This document shows positions 1 through 9,114 of a DNA stretch of 64,000 nt, piece after piece. Where the stretch lies: the NCBI GenBank assembly GCA_023388055.1, contig JAEWGW010000004.1:218430-282429 (forward strand). Reading direction: 5' to 3'. The notes beneath the pieces are model-generated. The model had not been told where the DNA came from, did no database searches, and saw nothing but the letters and a program-made list of their open reading frames with translations. The translations under genes and the position numbers were made by a program. This stretch comes from Bacillota bacterium (lineage in GTDB: Bacteria > Bacillota > Bacilli > Paenibacillales > NBRC-103111). Position 1 is the stretch's first letter. Every line of letters starts with the position of its first letter.

Positions 1-662
1 ATCTCCGCCAGGGTAGCGGGCACGGGCTTACCCAGCTCCTCCAGAAGATCCTTGCGGATCCAGTTGGTGCTCCAATACGCCATCCGGTCGATCATTTTGG
101 GGAAGGCGTAGATTTTACCGTCGATGGTAAAAGGGGAAAACAGCTTGCCCTTGGCATCCTTCTGGGCCAGCTCAATCACATGCTTCAACAGCGGTGAACC
201 ATGCTTTTCGATCAGGTCGTTCAGCGGCATCAGCACCCCCTGCTGGGCCAGGTTGCCGAGAACAGGAGCCTCCGCCCCGATCACATCAGGCAGGGCGCCG
301 CTTGCCGCCCCGATATTCAGCTTCTGCACGTCCGTCTCCAGATTGGGGGTGATCCACTTGGGCTTGACGATAATGCCCAGGTCGTTCTGGAGCCACCGGG
401 TATAGCCGTTGTTCTCCAGGGAATCTCCCGGCTGGTAGACGGTTCCTTCGGTGTTGATTTTATTCTGGGTAAAGGTTACCGGCGGATCAAACTTCTTAAA
501 GCCGGCTCCGCCTGCTATCCCCTTCTCCTCCACCTTGGCGCTTACCGTTGGACTTCCCCCTGCATCAGCCTGGGGCCCCGCCTTTTCCCCCGTCTCCTGA
601 CACCCTGCGGCAAACAGCGCCAATGCCAGTCCGGCTGAGGCTACCCTCCACGTTTTGCCCAT
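1..662 (-). CDS. Extracellular sugar-binding lipoprotein (ABC importer), partial
   Basis: The gene reads leftward out of the window, so only about the first 220 codons are present. It starts at ATG 662 behind an AAGGGGGAG ribosome-binding site. The N-terminus is a lipoprotein signal with the lipobox LFAAGC (Cys about residue 21), followed by a low-complexity linker. The mature part (GYTRWLQNDLG, then ALPDVIGAEAPVLGNLAQQG) resembles the long LplA/YtcQ-type solute-binding proteins of Paenibacillus sugar importers. Such proteins deliver oligosaccharides to a membrane permease pair. It is divergent from a YesM/YesN pair, which commonly controls such importers, so that pair probably regulates it. 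The substrate cannot be told from the sequence. Confidence 0.85.
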   Translation of the reverse strand, partial: MGKTWRVASAGLALALFAAGCQETGEKAGPQADAGGSPTVSAKVEEKGIAGGAGFKKFDPPVTFTQNKINTEGTVYQPGDSLENNGYTRWLQNDLGIIVKPKWITPNLETDVQKLNIGAASGALPDVIGAEAPVLGNLAQQGVLMPLNDLIEKHGSPLLKHVIELAQKDAKGKLFSPFTIDGKIYAFPKMIDRMAYWSTNWIRKDLLEELGKPVPATLAE

Positions 663-1105
663 TCCCGCTCCCCCTTTGGACCCTCATCATTTCGGCTTAG
701 TGGAACACATATTCATCAGGTTTCATTCCTTACCGGGAAAGGAGTGCCCTGGATGCTCAAACACGTTTTGTCGGCCTTGATTGGATCGGAATATAAGGGT
801 TCAAAGCCGCCAAAAAACTCGCCCTCAAAGCGTATGCTTCCGAAGCCAGTTTTCCGTTAGGAAAACTCTCAACTTCTTTCCCTCCCAGTCATTCCACATG
901 AATATGCATTCCCTCCGCCGGTTGCTTCCATCTTAAGCAGCACGGCGCCGCCGCTCCACGCCCTCATCTAACCTTTCTTGCCTTTCCGTGACTATTTGCC
1001 GCAGCTGAAACATGATATCCTACATATATCCAAGGGATCGGCCCGATGTTTATGTAAGCGTAATCATAACAAGAGAGAGAATCACCCACAAGGGGGAAAA
1101 CAGGC
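663..1105. other. Intergenic region between divergent genes
   Basis: This 443-bp gap should hold the promoters of the divergent binding-protein and YesM genes. The only clear structure is a small perfect hairpin at 848-867 (AGTTTTCC, loop GTTA, GGAAAACT), without a T-run that would make it a terminator. No convincing promoter or gene was found. Confidence 0.4.
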
Positions 1106-2905
1106 ATGCGTCAGCTTTGGAAATCCTCCGTTGCCCGGAATATGATCGGCGGCTTCCTGGTGGTGCTGCTGCCGTTGGCCGCCACGTACTGGTACACCAA
1201 TGCAGCCAGCATGGAAGCAATCCAAGAGGAGGTGGTGGCCTCCTCCTCCAAATCCCTGCTGCTGTTAACCAGCCAATTGGAATCCACGCTGGGCAAATTT
1301 GAGAACTTGACCTACTCGCTGGCCAGCGACAGTGAGCTTAATGCCGTCAACCAGGCCCCCTATGAAACCGGGCATCTGTGGTCCTACGTGCAGCAGCTGC
1401 GCCAGCTTCAATTCTACAGCAATACCGCCGATCTGGAGGGAGATATCACCATTTACCTGCGCGGCAAAAACCGCAAGCTTTCCTCCAAAACGGGCTTTGG
1501 CCCCATTGAGGAGGACGCCCCTCTGTTTGTGCGGGAGATTGCCGTAGCCGAAAAGAAATGGTTTTTCCGCCTGAAGCCTGCCGGCGGCACCAACAGAGAT
1601 AGCGGGCTCCAAACCCTCTCCCCCCAGGAGCGGGAGCAGCGCACGGTGCTGACCTTCGCCAGAGGCTCCGGCGTCCAGTCGGATAACGGCGTGATTGTCT
1701 CTGTCGATATTCCTGTGGCCCAGCTACGGCCCCGGATGGAGGTGATGCAGGGCCGGGAACAAGGCACCGCCTTCATCCTCGGGGAGCAGGAGGGCGAAAT
1801 CTTCTCCGCTGATGCCGGTGCCGAGCTGTCCTCCCTCCAGGCCGTTATAGCGGACCAAGCCGGAACCACCGGCCGCTTCACCTACGCCCACAAGGGCATA
1901 AACAGCATCGTGCTCTTCGACAAATCAGCAGGTCCCGGCCTGACCCTGGGCATGCTGTTTGCCGAGAAGCAGATCATGCAGCCCATTCACCGCATCCGGG
2001 CCTGGACCATCGGCGTGCTGTGCGGCTCTGCCGCACTTGGCCTGCTCTACACTCTGTTCGCCTACCGGAAGCTCCTGCGGCCGGTGCTGGTGCTGGTGGA
2101 GGCCATGGGCAAGGTCAGGCTGGGCAGGCTCAATACCCGGATTGCCAATCCGCCGGCCAACGAGTTTGGCTTTGTGTATACCCAGTTCAACAATATGGCC
2201 GATGAAATCGATACCCTAGTCAACGAAATTTATGTGGAGCGCCTTAACCAGCAGCAAGCCCAGCTGAAGCTGCTCCAGTCCCAGATCAACCCACATTTTC
2301 TCTATAACTGCCTCAACTTCATCTACCAGATGTCCATGGGCGAAAACAACGAAGCCGCCGCCAACATGTCCTTGTATCTGAGCAAATACTTCCGGTACGC
2401 CACCAAAAGCGACGTCCACTATGTCAGTCTGCGCCAGGAGTTAGACAATATCGAGGCGTATATCCAGATCCAGCGTTTGCGTTTTTCAGGGCGTATCAGC
2501 TTTTCCATGGATATTCCCGATGCTCTGCTCTATACGGCCATACCCAGGCTTACCCTGCAGCCCCTGGTGGAAAATGCCTTTGTTCACGGCATCGAGGCCG
2601 GCGACGGCAGCCCCAAGCATATCGCCATCCGCGGGCTCCGGGAGGAGGCGTACATCCATTTGACCGTGGAGGATGACGGCAAGGGAGTTACGCAAGAAGA
2701 GCTCTGCCGGCTGCAGCAAAGCCTGGAAACCATGGAGCACGAGGAATTCGGCTGCGGGCTGAATAATACCCATTGGCGGCTTGCCCTGCGGTACGGGCCG
2801 GGCGCCGGACTAAAGCTGGAGCGGCGGCAGCCCAAAGGCCTGACCGTCCATATCATGATTCCTGCAGAGGAGGAACAGCCCCGTGTACAATCTGCTGATT
2901 CTTGA
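1106..2905 (+). CDS. YesM-type sensor histidine kinase
   Basis: This membrane kinase (599 aa) senses an extracellular signal and phosphorylates the adjacent response regulator. A membrane segment lies at about residues 12-29, then an extracytoplasmic domain of about 270 residues, a second membrane segment near 299-320 and a HAMP linker. The His_kinase (PF06580) box QSQINPHFLYNCLNFI holds the phosphorylatable His near residue 396. The ATPase follows, with N-box PLVENAFVHG near 485, DDGKGV near 522 and GCGLNNT near 549. ATG 1106 has the ribosome-binding site AGGGGGA. The gene overlaps the regulator start by 23 bp, so the two are translationally coupled. The family typically controls carbohydrate importers, and a divergent sugar-binding lipoprotein fits that. 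Confidence 0.92.
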   Translation: MRQLWKSSVARNMIGGFLVVLLPLAATYWYTNAASMEAIQEEVVASSSKSLLLLTSQLESTLGKFENLTYSLASDSELNAVNQAPYETGHLWSYVQQLRQLQFYSNTADLEGDITIYLRGKNRKLSSKTGFGPIEEDAPLFVREIAVAEKKWFFRLKPAGGTNRDSGLQTLSPQEREQRTVLTFARGSGVQSDNGVIVSVDIPVAQLRPRMEVMQGREQGTAFILGEQEGEIFSADAGAELSSLQAVIADQAGTTGRFTYAHKGINSIVLFDKSAGPGLTLGMLFAEKQIMQPIHRIRAWTIGVLCGSAALGLLYTLFAYRKLLRPVLVLVEAMGKVRLGRLNTRIANPPANEFGFVYTQFNNMADEIDTLVNEIYVERLNQQQAQLKLLQSQINPHFLYNCLNFIYQMSMGENNEAAANMSLYLSKYFRYATKSDVHYVSLRQELDNIEAYIQIQRLRFSGRISFSMDIPDALLYTAIPRLTLQPLVENAFVHGIEAGDGSPKHIAIRGLREEAYIHLTVEDDGKGVTQEELCRLQQSLETMEHEEFGCGLNNTHWRLALRYGPGAGLKLERRQPKGLTVHIMIPAEEEQPRVQSADS

Positions 2906-4502
2906 TGATGAGCCTGCGGTGGTGAACAGTCTCGCCCACAATATCGATTGGGAGGAGCAGGGCATCGCCCATGTGTTCAAAGCTACCTCCGCCGCCCAGG
3001 CGCTGGAGCTGATGCGGGAATACCGGACCGATCTGGTGATTTCGGATATCCGGATGCCCGGAATGGACGGTCTGGATTTCACGGAGGCCATCCGCAGTCT
3101 TTCCCCCCATAGCAAGGTGATTATTATCTCCGGGCTGGATGAATTTCGTCTGGCTCAACGGGCCATTCTGCTGAACGTCTTCCGCTATATGACCAAACCG
3201 GTCCCTTACATGGAGCTGGTTCAGGCTGTACAGGAGGCCCTTGCTGCGCTGGAGTCGGAGCTGGAGCAGCACCAGCTGCTGGAGAATGCCGGGCAGGCTA
3301 TGGACAGCGCCCGCCCCATTCTCCAGGAGCGTTTCCTACAGCAATGGATCGTCCGTGGAGCGGGCAGAACCGCCAAGGGCTCTGTCTCTCTTGATCCTTG
3401 CGGACTGGATATCCGGGAGGAGGACCCTTGCCTGCTGCTTCTGGTCCGGGTGGATGAATGGCCCCGGGAGGATACAGACCCGTACCAGCGGCTGAAGCTG
3501 CAGAAGCTGGTGGGGGAGATTATGTTTCATGGCACATCATGCATCATGTTTAATGACTTCGAACGCCAGCTTGTGGTGTTGGTGCAGCAGAACAGCGAGG
3601 GCAAGCTCCAGGCGGCCAGACGCTATATGGAGGGAATGGCCGAGCTTCTGCTCAGCACAGCCAAACGTTCCTTGGGTTGCACCCTGTCTCTGTTTTGGAG
3701 CGGGCGTTTTTTTGCAGCGGGGACTGTTCATGAGGAGTATACCCGTCTGAAAGAGCGGGCCCGGTTCACATTGGCCTGGGAATCGGGGATTATCCAGGGA
3801 GCCGCTCCAGAAGCGGCAAGCTGGGAGGAGGAGGAGCAGTCGCTGTTCGGTTATCCCGGCTTTGAGCAATGGGTAGAACGGCTGGATAAAACCCAGGCGC
3901 TTTATCATCTGCGGCATTGGTTCGACGGGGACGGGGGAAAGAAGCCAGCACGGACCTACGACATGCTGCTGCTGCTGTACAATACGGTATCTGCCAGCCT
4001 GATCAAGGCCTCCCTGAAACGGAAGGTTCCCCTCCAGGAGTGGGCCATGGAGGAAACCTCCATTTTCTACGCCATGCAGATGCCCGCTACCGTGTCCCGT
4101 CTGCGCGCTTGGGCCCTCCGGGTGACGGAGCTGTATATGGACTATATGCTGGAGCGTTCCCAGCATGCCACCAGCCGGCTGCTGGCCCAGGCCAAGCAGC
4201 TGATTAACAGCGGACTGCTGGAGGATTTTACGGTGCAGGACATTGCCATGAAGCTTCATGTACATCCCAATTATTTATCCCGGCTGTTCGCCAGGGAAAC
4301 GGGCATAACGTTAACCGAATATACCGTGATGCTGCGGATGGAGAAGGCCAAGGCGCTGCTTGCTTCTCCGGGATGGAAGGTGTTTCAGGTGGCGGAGGAG
4401 GTAGGCTACGAAAGCGTCTCCCACTTCAACCGGACCTTCAAGCGCCACACCGGTATGAATCCGAAGGAATACCAGACCTCTCTGGCGGGGGCAGAGCTGT
4501 AG
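2883..4502 (+). CDS. YesN-type response regulator with AraC DNA-binding domain
   Basis: This 539-aa regulator is the partner of the preceding kinase. The receiver domain covers residues 1-120 with acidic D8/D9, phospho-acceptor D55 (in ISDIRMPGMDG) and the conserved Lys in YMTKPVP. A long uncharacterised middle region follows. Two AraC-type helix-turn-helix motifs lie at about 435-535 (FTVQDIAMKLHVHPNYLSRLF and VAEEVGYESVSHFNRTFKRHTG). Translation starts at GTG 2883, inside the end of the kinase gene, behind GAGGAGG. A terminator follows the stop. The probable target is the divergent sugar-import operon; this is inferred from position only. Confidence 0.92.
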   Translation: MYNLLILDDEPAVVNSLAHNIDWEEQGIAHVFKATSAAQALELMREYRTDLVISDIRMPGMDGLDFTEAIRSLSPHSKVIIISGLDEFRLAQRAILLNVFRYMTKPVPYMELVQAVQEALAALESELEQHQLLENAGQAMDSARPILQERFLQQWIVRGAGRTAKGSVSLDPCGLDIREEDPCLLLLVRVDEWPREDTDPYQRLKLQKLVGEIMFHGTSCIMFNDFERQLVVLVQQNSEGKLQAARRYMEGMAELLLSTAKRSLGCTLSLFWSGRFFAAGTVHEEYTRLKERARFTLAWESGIIQGAAPEAASWEEEEQSLFGYPGFEQWVERLDKTQALYHLRHWFDGDGGKKPARTYDMLLLLYNTVSASLIKASLKRKVPLQEWAMEETSIFYAMQMPATVSRLRAWALRVTELYMDYMLERSQHATSRLLAQAKQLINSGLLEDFTVQDIAMKLHVHPNYLSRLFARETGITLTEYTVMLRMEKAKALLASPGWKVFQVAEEVGYESVSHFNRTFKRHTGMNPKEYQTSLAGAEL

Positions 4503-4516
4503 GAAAACAAGGCCGA

Positions 4517-4556
4517 AAAGAGCCGGCTGCTTCACGCAGGCCGGCTCTTTCATTAT
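4517..4556 (+). terminator. Rho-independent terminator after the YesN gene
   Basis: Perfect 11-bp stem (AAAGAGCCGGC at 4517-4527 with GCCGGCTCTTT at 4540-4550) followed by a T-rich tail. It lies 15 bp after the yesN-like stop. It also lies downstream of the leftward ATPase gene and could serve both strands. Confidence 0.85.
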
Positions 4557-4567
4557 TTTCATAACCC

Positions 4568-5338
4568 CTAAATCCCCAGCTCTTGCATTCTCGCAAGAAC
4601 CGCCTTTACCCGGCTGTCCATATCCTTCGGACCGCTGCCGCCTCCGGACCGGGGAAGCAGCAGCTCACTGACAATAGCCCCGTCGCGCATAAACAGGATC
4701 CGTCCGGACCGTGCCGCAACCTTGGCGTCATGGGTCACCAGCACTACCGTGGTTCCCTCTTCGTTAATGGCGGACAGCAGCTCCATAATCTCCTCTGCCG
4801 CCGACGAATTCAACGCTCCGGTAGGCTCATCGCCAAAAATTACCTGCGGATTGCCCATCAAAGCGCGGCAGATGCCTGCCCGCTGAAGCTGGCCGCCCGA
4901 TACCTGGGCGGTTTCTCTTTTTTCCAGCTCCGCAATCCCCGTTTTCTGCATTAGCGCCCTGGCCTTCTCCACAAGGCCTGCGGCGTTTTTGCGGTTGTCC
5001 CGCATGGACGGGAGGATGATGTTGTCCAGCAGGTTCAGATTCTTCAGCAGAGTGGGCTGCTGGAACACAAAGCCCATCCGCGTGCGGCGCAGGTCCGCCA
5101 GCTCCTGCTCGGGCAGGGCCGACAGCTCCTTGTCGCCGAAGATTACCCGTCCGCCGTCAATGCTGTCCATGCCGCTTAAGGCGTACATGAGGGTGGATTT
5201 CCCCGAACCCGAAGGTCCCATCACCGAAACAAACTCCCCCTCCCGGATTTCCACGGACACTTCATCCAGGACTCTGGTCTTTTCAGCGCCGGCTCCGAAG
5301 GATTTAACGATTTGCTCACCGCGTATCATTGTTTTCAT
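4568..5338 (-). CDS. ABC transporter ATP-binding protein (MacB/LolD type)
   Basis: This 256-aa cytoplasmic ATPase powers the FtsX-type permease encoded just upstream. It has Walker A GPSGSGKST (about 41-49), a Q-loop, the signature VSGGQLQR (about 145), Walker B QVIFGDEPTGAL and the switch histidine in VTHDAK. The EPTGAL motif is typical of the MacB/LolD/FtsE group, which couples to permeases that move lipids, peptides or antibiotics rather than importing nutrients. The gene ends the TetR-MFS-permease-ATPase operon. A 164-bp inverted-repeat element separates it from the permease gene and may alter its expression. Confidence 0.93.
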   Translation of the reverse strand: MKTMIRGEQIVKSFGAGAEKTRVLDEVSVEIREGEFVSVMGPSGSGKSTLMYALSGMDSIDGGRVIFGDKELSALPEQELADLRRTRMGFVFQQPTLLKNLNLLDNIILPSMRDNRKNAAGLVEKARALMQKTGIAELEKRETAQVSGGQLQRAGICRALMGNPQVIFGDEPTGALNSSAAEEIMELLSAINEEGTTVVLVTHDAKVAARSGRILFMRDGAIVSELLLPRSGGGSGPKDMDSRVKAVLARMQELGI

Positions 5339-5365
5339 GGCCTACTCCTTCATGTGCTGGGATAT

Positions 5366-5529
5366 TAGGCCGTGTCTGAAAACTCGTTGAGGGCATCTTT
5401 TAGCGCCTTTTCGTCCCTTGCTGCGTTACTTTCGCTTGACGTACCCCCGGTACGCCTGCGCAAAAGTGCCTTGCCATGAACAAAAATTCGCTAAAATCTG
5501 CTCCCCTCGGAGTTTTCAGACACGCCCTA
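5366..5529. repeat. 164-bp element with 20-bp terminal inverted repeats (family R)
   Basis: The left end (5366-5385, TAGGCCGTGTCTGAAAACTC) and the reverse complement of the right end (5510-5529) match at 19 of 20 positions. No transposase is encoded, so it resembles a non-autonomous MITE-like element. It sits between permease and ATPase genes of one operon. Its right end supplies the last residues and stop codon of the permease. A shortened copy lies at 53557-53611 and a diverged end at 12664-12692. Confidence 0.75.
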
Positions 5530-7825
5530 GAATGTGTCCTGCTCCCCGGGTGCCCGCCACGGTGGCCAGCATTACCGACGCAACCATGGCCAACGGACAA
5601 ACCAGATAAGCCGCAAGGGGATTCACTGTAAACTCGAAGGCCGAGGCGCCAAAGGAGGAAATCGCCGCTCCCGCCACCACCTCGCCCAGGGTGTTGGCCA
5701 GAATCAAGCCCAGCACAATGGCCACCGCCAGCACGGCCGCTGCGCGGCAGGCGTATTGCCTGGCTATATCCGCCGCCGTAAAACCCAGCGCCTTCAGAAT
5801 GGCAATGGAGCTTCTGTCCTTGGCTATCAGCAGCTTCATAAACAAGAGCGTAACCAGGAACATAAGCGCCAGGGCAACGGCAAAGGCGGCATAAGCTGCC
5901 TTGCCGACAGCGCGGATGGTGGAGCCGAAGGTTTTGGCCATGTACGCCTCAATATCCGATACCTTGGCATATCCGAAGCGCTCCGCATATTCCTTTACCT
6001 TGCCGGATACAACCACCGGATCGGCCAGCTTGGCATAGATGACACTGCGCATGGTGTCCCCGCTTGTTGCCGCAAATACTGCTTTGGCTGTTTTGCCGCC
6101 ATTGGTAATGTCCGAATAAAGGCCGCATACGGTCAGGATGCTTTCTTTTCCGTCCACCAGGAGGGTCAGGGTATCGCCTACACCTTTGCCCAGCTCCTTC
6201 CCGTTTTGCACGGATAATGCGATTTCGCCGTTTGCGGTGGGGGCTTTGCCCGTGGCATAGCTGACCGGAAAGACCTCATGGTCTCCCAGCTCCACATATA
6301 TCCGCTCCTCCGTCCCGTTCTCCAGCTGCACAGTAAAGGTCCGGGTGGCCAGCACCGTATGCTGCGTTACGGCATGGTCCTCCTTCAGCGCCTTGGCAAT
6401 ATCGGCGGACTTGCCGTCAATATCGGTGGTCTGCTGAAGGTCGAACCGCAGGTCCGCCTGCCCGATGCCCATATAAGTGCTGAAGCGCTCCGAGGAAATG
6501 GTGCTGTACAGATTCTGGGGCACCGTCATGATAAACGCTGCTATCACCAGCACCGCTAGCATGGTAGCATACAGCTTCTTGCGGGAGAGCACGTCTTTGA
6601 TCCCCAGGAACAGGTTCGTATCCATCAGCCTGCTGCGGCTTAAGCGGATTCCCCCGGCTTTGCCGGACCGCTCCTGCGGCATACCGAACCGGATGGCCTG
6701 GGCGGCAGAAATCCTCTTAAACCGGGCCAATACCCGGCTCACATAAGCCAGGATCACCAGGAATACCAAGAACACCCCTGCCAGACCGGCCAACAATGCC
6801 GCCCCCTCATGTCCGCTTTCGCCCATGGACAGCCGGATCTGCTCCAGCAGCAGCCCTTTGAACAGCAAGGATAATGAATATCCCAGAACGCAGCCAACGG
6901 CAGCAATAGCTGTATATTTGGCCAGATACAGCTTCTTGATGTCGCTTACCCGCAGCCCGATGGCCTTCAGAACACCGATTTCCCGGTAATCCTCCTCAAT
7001 CTTGGCAAGCAAGGTGAATCGGATACAGAGCATGGCGACGGCCACCACCAGGGCGCTCATCAGCAGAATCACTGCGATCATCATGCCGTCAGAAATGGCA
7101 TTGAGCATTCTGAACAGCGGATAGGTTACCGCCGGACCGTTGGCCTCCAGCCCTGCGGAAGCATAGGCGGCTTCGAAGGCGCCCAGCTCCGACAGCTGCT
7201 TCAGCCGGAATTCAATAAGATATTCGATGCTGCCCTGATTAAGGAGGGCTGCGTAGTCCGCGCCGCTGACGAGAAACCGCTTGGAGGAGGAGAGGGAGGA
7301 ATTCATCTGGGAATCCCGGAGAAAGCCGGCCACCGTCAGCTCCCGTCCGCCAATGACGGCTTTGTCGCCCACCCCGATGCGATAGTCCTTCATATACGCA
7401 ACCGGAACGTACAGCTCTCCCGCCGCCGGGCGGATGATGCTTCCGTCCAGGTCAAGCAGATAATCGAAGCGTTCACTTTGGGTGCTGAAGCCGTTGTCCT
7501 GGACGCTGTCGGCCAGGGTTTCCCCGCCTAATACGATCCGCGCTCCCTCCACATTCAGAAACTCCAGCACCTGGTAAGACTCCACATTGCCGTTGCGCTC
7601 CGCAAAAGCGGCAAGCCGCTCCCGGTCCACCAGACCCGCATGCATCTGCATAAAATGGGGGGTTTTGGCCTTCACCATCATGGCATCAATGGAACCGGAC
7701 AGCTGGATGGCAAGCAGTGCCGCCAGTGAAACCAGCATAGCCGCCGCCGCAACAAACAGCATGGTAATCAAGGTGCTCGCCTTGCTCTTCCACACATCAT
7801 TACGGATCATTCTGGCGAACATCAT
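5516..7825 (-). CDS. FtsX/MacB-type ABC transporter permease
   Basis: This 769-aa membrane protein has the two-module FtsX layout. One membrane helix near the N-terminus is followed by a large extracytoplasmic domain (about 45-250), three to four helices (about 255-400), a second extracytoplasmic domain and a C-terminal helix bundle (about 650-765). The start ATG 7825 overlaps the MFS stop (ATGA), behind AGGAGG; the next ATG at 7822 is equally possible and better spaced. Together with the ATPase gene it should form a MacB-like complex exporting or sensing peptides, lipids or antibiotics. The final residues (ILGRV) and the TGA lie within the right end of the 164-bp repeat, so the original C-terminus was probably altered by the insertion. 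Confidence 0.9.
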   Translation of the reverse strand: MMFARMIRNDVWKSKASTLITMLFVAAAAMLVSLAALLAIQLSGSIDAMMVKAKTPHFMQMHAGLVDRERLAAFAERNGNVESYQVLEFLNVEGARIVLGGETLADSVQDNGFSTQSERFDYLLDLDGSIIRPAAGELYVPVAYMKDYRIGVGDKAVIGGRELTVAGFLRDSQMNSSLSSSKRFLVSGADYAALLNQGSIEYLIEFRLKQLSELGAFEAAYASAGLEANGPAVTYPLFRMLNAISDGMMIAVILLMSALVVAVAMLCIRFTLLAKIEEDYREIGVLKAIGLRVSDIKKLYLAKYTAIAAVGCVLGYSLSLLFKGLLLEQIRLSMGESGHEGAALLAGLAGVFLVFLVILAYVSRVLARFKRISAAQAIRFGMPQERSGKAGGIRLSRSRLMDTNLFLGIKDVLSRKKLYATMLAVLVIAAFIMTVPQNLYSTISSERFSTYMGIGQADLRFDLQQTTDIDGKSADIAKALKEDHAVTQHTVLATRTFTVQLENGTEERIYVELGDHEVFPVSYATGKAPTANGEIALSVQNGKELGKGVGDTLTLLVDGKESILTVCGLYSDITNGGKTAKAVFAATSGDTMRSVIYAKLADPVVVSGKVKEYAERFGYAKVSDIEAYMAKTFGSTIRAVGKAAYAAFAVALALMFLVTLLFMKLLIAKDRSSIAILKALGFTAADIARQYACRAAAVLAVAIVLGLILANTLGEVVAGAAISSFGASAFEFTVNPLAAYLVCPLAMVASVMLATVAGTRGAGHILGRV

Positions 7826-9114
7826 ACACCTCCTGTTTCCAGTCTCTTCACGGATTTGATCTGGTACAGCACAATGGAGGTCAGGCATAGCAGCCCGCCG
7901 GCCACCATAATCAGCAGCCCCGTGCCCCTGCCCGCGCCTGTGCCGATCAGCCTTCCGATACTTCCCGCAAGGGTTCCCCCGTCCAGCAGTAGCGGGTTAA
8001 ACACATAGTCCGCCAACACGCCCGAAACCGCGTAAGCCGCCACATACCCCAGCTGGGAAATCAGCCCGATGAGCCCCCAGGCTCTGCCTTGTTTGCTGTT
8101 CTCGATATTGGTGCGGGTCAGGAAGTCCAGGCTGGCATTGGCGAAGGGCAGCATGGCGAAGAAGAAAAAACCCGCCGCGCTGATCCATACCATATTCTCC
8201 CTCATCCCGAAGGCCGCCATTCCTACCCCGGCAAAAAACAGGGAAACCGAAAGCAGCCTTACATAGCCTTTTTTGATGGGTAAAATGCCAACAACGACGC
8301 TGGTGACAAGCATTCCTGAAGCGGCGATGGTGATGATGGTTCCCAAGGCGGCGCTATCCGAAAAGGCCAGCACCAGCGGTGTGGAGAGCGTCTGGATGAA
8401 TCCCAGGAAAAAGGTAATGACCGAAGCGATAATGACCAGAACCAGCACACCTCTGTTTTCGGAAACAGCTGCCCAACCCTCCTTCAATTCTCTCTTAAAG
8501 GATTGGGGGGAACCGTCCCGCTGTGAGGCGAGACCCTTGCGCACCACCAAGGTGGAGGTGACGGTTACGAAAAAGGTGCAGATATCCAATAGAAGCAGCA
8601 GCTTGATATCCGCCACCGTGAGCAAAAATCCGGCCATAACCGGCGAAATGAGGAATTTGGCGGAGCCGGCCAGCTGAACAAACCCGCTTGCCTTGGTAAA
8701 CTGCTCCGGTGTAAGCAAATCCGTTACCGTAGCCTTGTAGGCAGGGTCCAGAAGGGAGGAGAAGATGGAGCTGACCGTCACCCCCAGGTAGATCTGCCAA
8801 AGCTGCACTTCGCCGCGGAGCATACAAACCAGAATAAACACCAAACCCAGAGCCGAAAGACTGTCCCCCAGCACCATCAGGAGCCGGCGGTCATAACGGT
8901 CTGCAAGCACCCCGGATATGGCGCTCAGCAGCAGCCCGGGCATAAAAGCAAACAAGGTAACCAGTGCAACTGCCGAGGCTTTACCGGTGAGATTGAATAC
9001 ATATACACCCAGTCCGAAGGACGAAAGCCCGCTGCCGATAGCCGACACCAGTTGGCCCGACCACAGCAGCATAAATTTCCCGAAGGGGTTTCCCGTCTTA
9101 CTCATGGCTGCCAC
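7822..9114 (-). CDS. MFS drug-type efflux transporter
   Basis: This 430-aa protein has about twelve hydrophobic helices and the MFS loop motif GVLADRYDRR after helix 2, matching the MFS_3/multidrug group. It likely exports a small hydrophobic compound by proton antiport. The gene begins inside the end of the tetR gene (17-bp overlap) and its stop overlaps the permease start, so all are probably one transcript controlled by the TetR protein. Substrate unknown. Confidence 0.9.
   Translation of the reverse strand: MAAMSKTGNPFGKFMLLWSGQLVSAIGSGLSSFGLGVYVFNLTGKASAVALVTLFAFMPGLLLSAISGVLADRYDRRLLMVLGDSLSALGLVFILVCMLRGEVQLWQIYLGVTVSSIFSSLLDPAYKATVTDLLTPEQFTKASGFVQLAGSAKFLISPVMAGFLLTVADIKLLLLLDICTFFVTVTSTLVVRKGLASQRDGSPQSFKRELKEGWAAVSENRGVLVLVIIASVITFFLGFIQTLSTPLVLAFSDSAALGTIITIAASGMLVTSVVVGILPIKKGYVRLLSVSLFFAGVGMAAFGMRENMVWISAAGFFFFAMLPFANASLDFLTRTNIENSKQGRAWGLIGLISQLGYVAAYAVSGVLADYVFNPLLLDGGTLAGSIGRLIGTGAGRGTGLLIMVAGGLLCLTSIVLYQIKSVKRLETGGV

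Noticed and set aside
848..867. Hairpin upstream of the YesM gene as a terminator or riboswitch
   Set aside because: An 8-bp stem with no T-run and no surrounding conserved structure is not enough support.
3537..4265. 242-aa frame opposite the YesN-type regulator
   Set aside because: Shadow of a gene with clear receiver and AraC domains.
5366..5529. The 164-bp element as an insertion sequence
   Set aside because: No transposase reading frame of useful length lies inside it; short frames across it are chance.
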